A program made the position numbers and the translations under genes. Positions 62,157 through 64,000 of a stretch of DNA of 64,000 bases are shown piece after piece. Positions within the stretch are counted from its first letter, which is position 1. Every line of letters begins with the position of its first letter. The notes beneath the pieces were generated by a model. It had not been told where the DNA came from. It made no database searches and saw nothing but the letters and a program-made list of their open reading frames with translations. The stretch comes from G963556115 sp963677015 (GTDB lineage: Bacteria > Planctomycetota > SZUA-567), in the NCBI GenBank assembly GCA_963677015.1, contig OY781533.1:682001-746000 (forward strand), in the 5' to 3' direction.

Positions 62157-64000
62157 TTATGGCTGTGGTTCCGCTGTTTCAGGTTTATTTTCCGGTGCAT
62201 TATTATTTTGATTTCGACTCGCTTTTTCCGTACTGAATTCTGTTGGTTTCTGCTGGTTTTTTTCTGCGGTCAGATTGGCACGGGCGGTTGTCAGCATCTC
62301 GCTAAGGCCGGTGTTATTTCTGAAAGCATCAGGATAACTCTGCTGTAGTTTTACTGTATTCTCCCAATCACCGAAAAAGTTGAAGACCATTGCGGCAGTA
62401 TTTACAGCTTTGGAATCTCCGTTCAGTACCTGTGGTAGGTTCTGTGCTGCCTGCAGCAGGAGTTCCTTAATTTTACCATCAACCTTCTGTCCTGATTTCA
62501 CGGCTGCGTTTGCGTAGTTATTGAGAATTATAGAGTTCTTCGGCTGCTTTTTGAATGCTTCAAGATAAGCAACTGCAGATATATCCCAGCGCTGCATCTT
62601 ATCGGCGAGAATGCCGAAAGAGAAGAGTTCATTAATTTTCAGTTTGCCGCTTTGTAATTCTTCGGTAACTTTATTGTCCTGATGCATCAGCAGTTCCGCT
62701 TCAAGCTTAAGGACTGTTGCTGCATCCTGATCCTGTATGGTATTTAAAAGTTTCACTGCTTCCCGGCGTAGATCGTCAGCATTACGGTCGGCTGCGAAGT
62801 CAGCGAGAGAAGTGTCTTTCTGCTCCTCCGCCGAACTGTTGAGTTCGCTCATCGCTCTGCTGAAGACGATATCGGAAGTGAGATTTACCACTTCCTCATC
62901 CAGTTTATCCGCACTCTTGGAACTTTCAGGTTGTTCTGCTTTTTTGAATTCTTTTTCCAGTATCTTATCACGATCAAGCTGTTTGCTCAGTTCGATAAGC
63001 GCAATCGCCCGCTGCATGGTGATAAATGGATCATTCCGGACTATTTGCAGTGCTTTTTCTGAGGCCTGAGCCGCTTTTATGAATTCCCTTCCGGTTACAT
63101 ATGAGCTGGTAAGTACCTCCATTGCCATGATATTTCTGGGATCCAGACTGAGTACTTTAATGGCCAGGTTAGCTGCGTCTCTGGCTTTTCCATTTGCCAG
63201 CAGCAGCTGGGCCATAATCGTCGTTGCCCGGATATTATCCGGATTGCGGTCGACAATTTGCTCCACCGTTTTCAGCGCTTCCTTATTTTTACCCATGCCA
63301 TTCAATATCAGTGCAAGATTAATGCCGACATCTGCATTATCTGGATTATCCTTTAGAATAGCCTCCAGTTCTGCCTGTGCCTGCTGGAGTTTACCGCTGC
63401 CGGCCAGTACTTTAGCATAAAGGGTTCGATCCTGCGGTGGAATGGTTTTAAGTTTCTCTAACAGCTGGAGCGCTTCTTTATTTTTAGACATAGCGCTAAG
63501 AATTCGTGCTTTGAGTACGGTCTTGTCTGTAGAGTCGTTTTTTACACTTTCCAGACTTTTTAAAGCTTTTTCTGGCTGATTTGAGCGCAGTTCAATATAT
63601 GAGCGTCGCAGCAGAGCCTGATTTTTAAGAATGTCTGCTGCCGTGGATACAAGCAATCTCTGTAATTCTTCTTCAGCACCTCGGCTGTCACCTTGTTGCA
63701 GGCGTAGGTCTGAAAGTAAGAGATATAGTTCTGGATTACGGGGGGCATGTTTTTCCAGAGTATTTACCACTAGTGTGGTTGTTGATCTGTCATTGAGCTG
63801 TAGCGCCAGACGGCCAAGGCTTAGCAGTAAGTCTCTGGTGATGTAACCACGCTTGAGCAGATTTATCATAATACTTTCACTTCTCTGGGGTTCGCCGCTG
63901 GCTAGAAGAGCCTTACTGCGCATAAACTGTACCATTGGGCTGCGGGCAAGGATAATACTGTCAGAACTGAGTCTGTCGAATATCACCAGCGCCTCCTGAT
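62157..64000 (-). CDS. TPR-repeat protein of the PEP-CTERM/exosortase locus (N-terminus outside window)
   Basis: At least 614 residues are visible; the frame stays open to the window edge (codons for QEAL precede the GTG at 63986), so the true start lies beyond 64000. The chain is a series of TPRs (AELEAILKDNPDNADVGINL, MGKNKEALKTVEQIVDRNPD) with a charged, Asn/Glu/Pro-rich C-terminal tail. Place and architecture resemble the PrsT-type TPR lipoproteins found next to exosortases, but the signal peptide is not visible. The exosortase gene follows after 19 bases. Confidence 0.8.
   Translation of the reverse strand, partial: QEALVIFDRLSSDSIILARSPMVQFMRSKALLASGEPQRSESIMINLLKRGYITRDLLLSLGRLALQLNDRSTTTLVVNTLEKHAPRNPELYLLLSDLRLQQGDSRGAEEELQRLLVSTAADILKNQALLRRSYIELRSNQPEKALKSLESVKNDSTDKTVLKARILSAMSKNKEALQLLEKLKTIPPQDRTLYAKVLAGSGKLQQAQAELEAILKDNPDNADVGINLALILNGMGKNKEALKTVEQIVDRNPDNIRATTIMAQLLLANGKARDAANLAIKVLSLDPRNIMAMEVLTSSYVTGREFIKAAQASEKALQIVRNDPFITMQRAIALIELSKQLDRDKILEKEFKKAEQPESSKSADKLDEEVVNLTSDIVFSRAMSELNSSAEEQKDTSLADFAADRNADDLRREAVKLLNTIQDQDAATVLKLEAELLMHQDNKVTEELQSGKLKINELFSFGILADKMQRWDISAVAYLEAFKKQPKNSIILNNYANAAVKSGQKVDGKIKELLLQAAQNLPQVLNGDSKAVNTAAMVFNFFGDWENTVKLQQSYPDAFRNNTGLSEMLTTARANLTAEKNQQKPTEFSTEKASRNQNNNAPENKPETAEPQP

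Overview
The window comes from a Gram-negative, nitrogen-fixing, flagellated, surface-attached bacterium. The marks are outer-membrane barrels and lipoproteins, a TolC homologue, an exosortase with a PEP-CTERM substrate, a sigma-28/FlgM pair and a Pel-type exopolysaccharide operon. Short group-III-like nif proteins, DUF4347, an M50/HlyD cluster and a Ser/Thr kinase with a formylglycine-enzyme-like domain point to the PVC group, most likely Lentisphaerota or a relative. That placement is inference, because no rRNA lies in the window. Composition is moderately AT-rich, and ACCGGT is strikingly frequent.

Layout. (1) 1-7822: the downstream part of a Mo-nitrogenase operon, nifD (3' end)-nifK-nifE-nifN-nifB/X-2Fe2S ferredoxin-nifV, ended by a strong terminator. 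(2) 7934-9700: a DNA alkyl-repair methyltransferase converging on an MFS permease. (3) 9963-23077: a Pel operon with the PelB role split into a TPR protein and a separate barrel. It continues with pelC, a stand-alone receiver, pelD, pelE, a HEAT-repeat protein, pelF and pelG. No pelA is present. (4) 23127-28538: GNAT, flavin reductase, YkgJ-like protein and a 954-residue orphan membrane protein. (5) 28597-33274: nusA and infB, each with a long leader; the nusA leader looks like an attenuator. (6) 33411-42745: a minus-strand M50/HlyD, GAF-HlyD, RND-type adaptor and TolC cluster, divergent from a DUF4347 giant-adhesin-like protein. (7) 43011-47990: FHA-GAF-HD-GYP followed by a Ser/Thr kinase with a degenerate FGE domain. 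(8) 48123-53199: Gfo/Idh oxidoreductase, a BASS symporter overlapping an exported acetolactate decarboxylase, and a PAS-only protein. (9) 53251-57580: epimerase, tRNA-Ser, MarR and MATE, and a small exported protein. (10) 57724-58900: flgM and fliA, with a near-consensus sigma-28 promoter between them. (11) 59229-64000: a PEP-CTERM protein, an exosortase-EpsI fusion and a TPR protein cut by the window end.

A possible common thread is cyclic-di-GMP and the cell surface. PelD keeps an RxxD c-di-GMP site. An HD-GYP phosphodiesterase with a phosphothreonine-binding FHA domain sits beside a Ser/Thr kinase. Secreted polysaccharide, a DUF4347 protein and a PEP-CTERM protein would all act at the envelope. 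The best candidates for something undescribed are the exporter cluster with no visible ATPase (33.4-42.7 kb), the modified Pel operon, and the 954-residue protein with a possible degenerate PHP-like segment.
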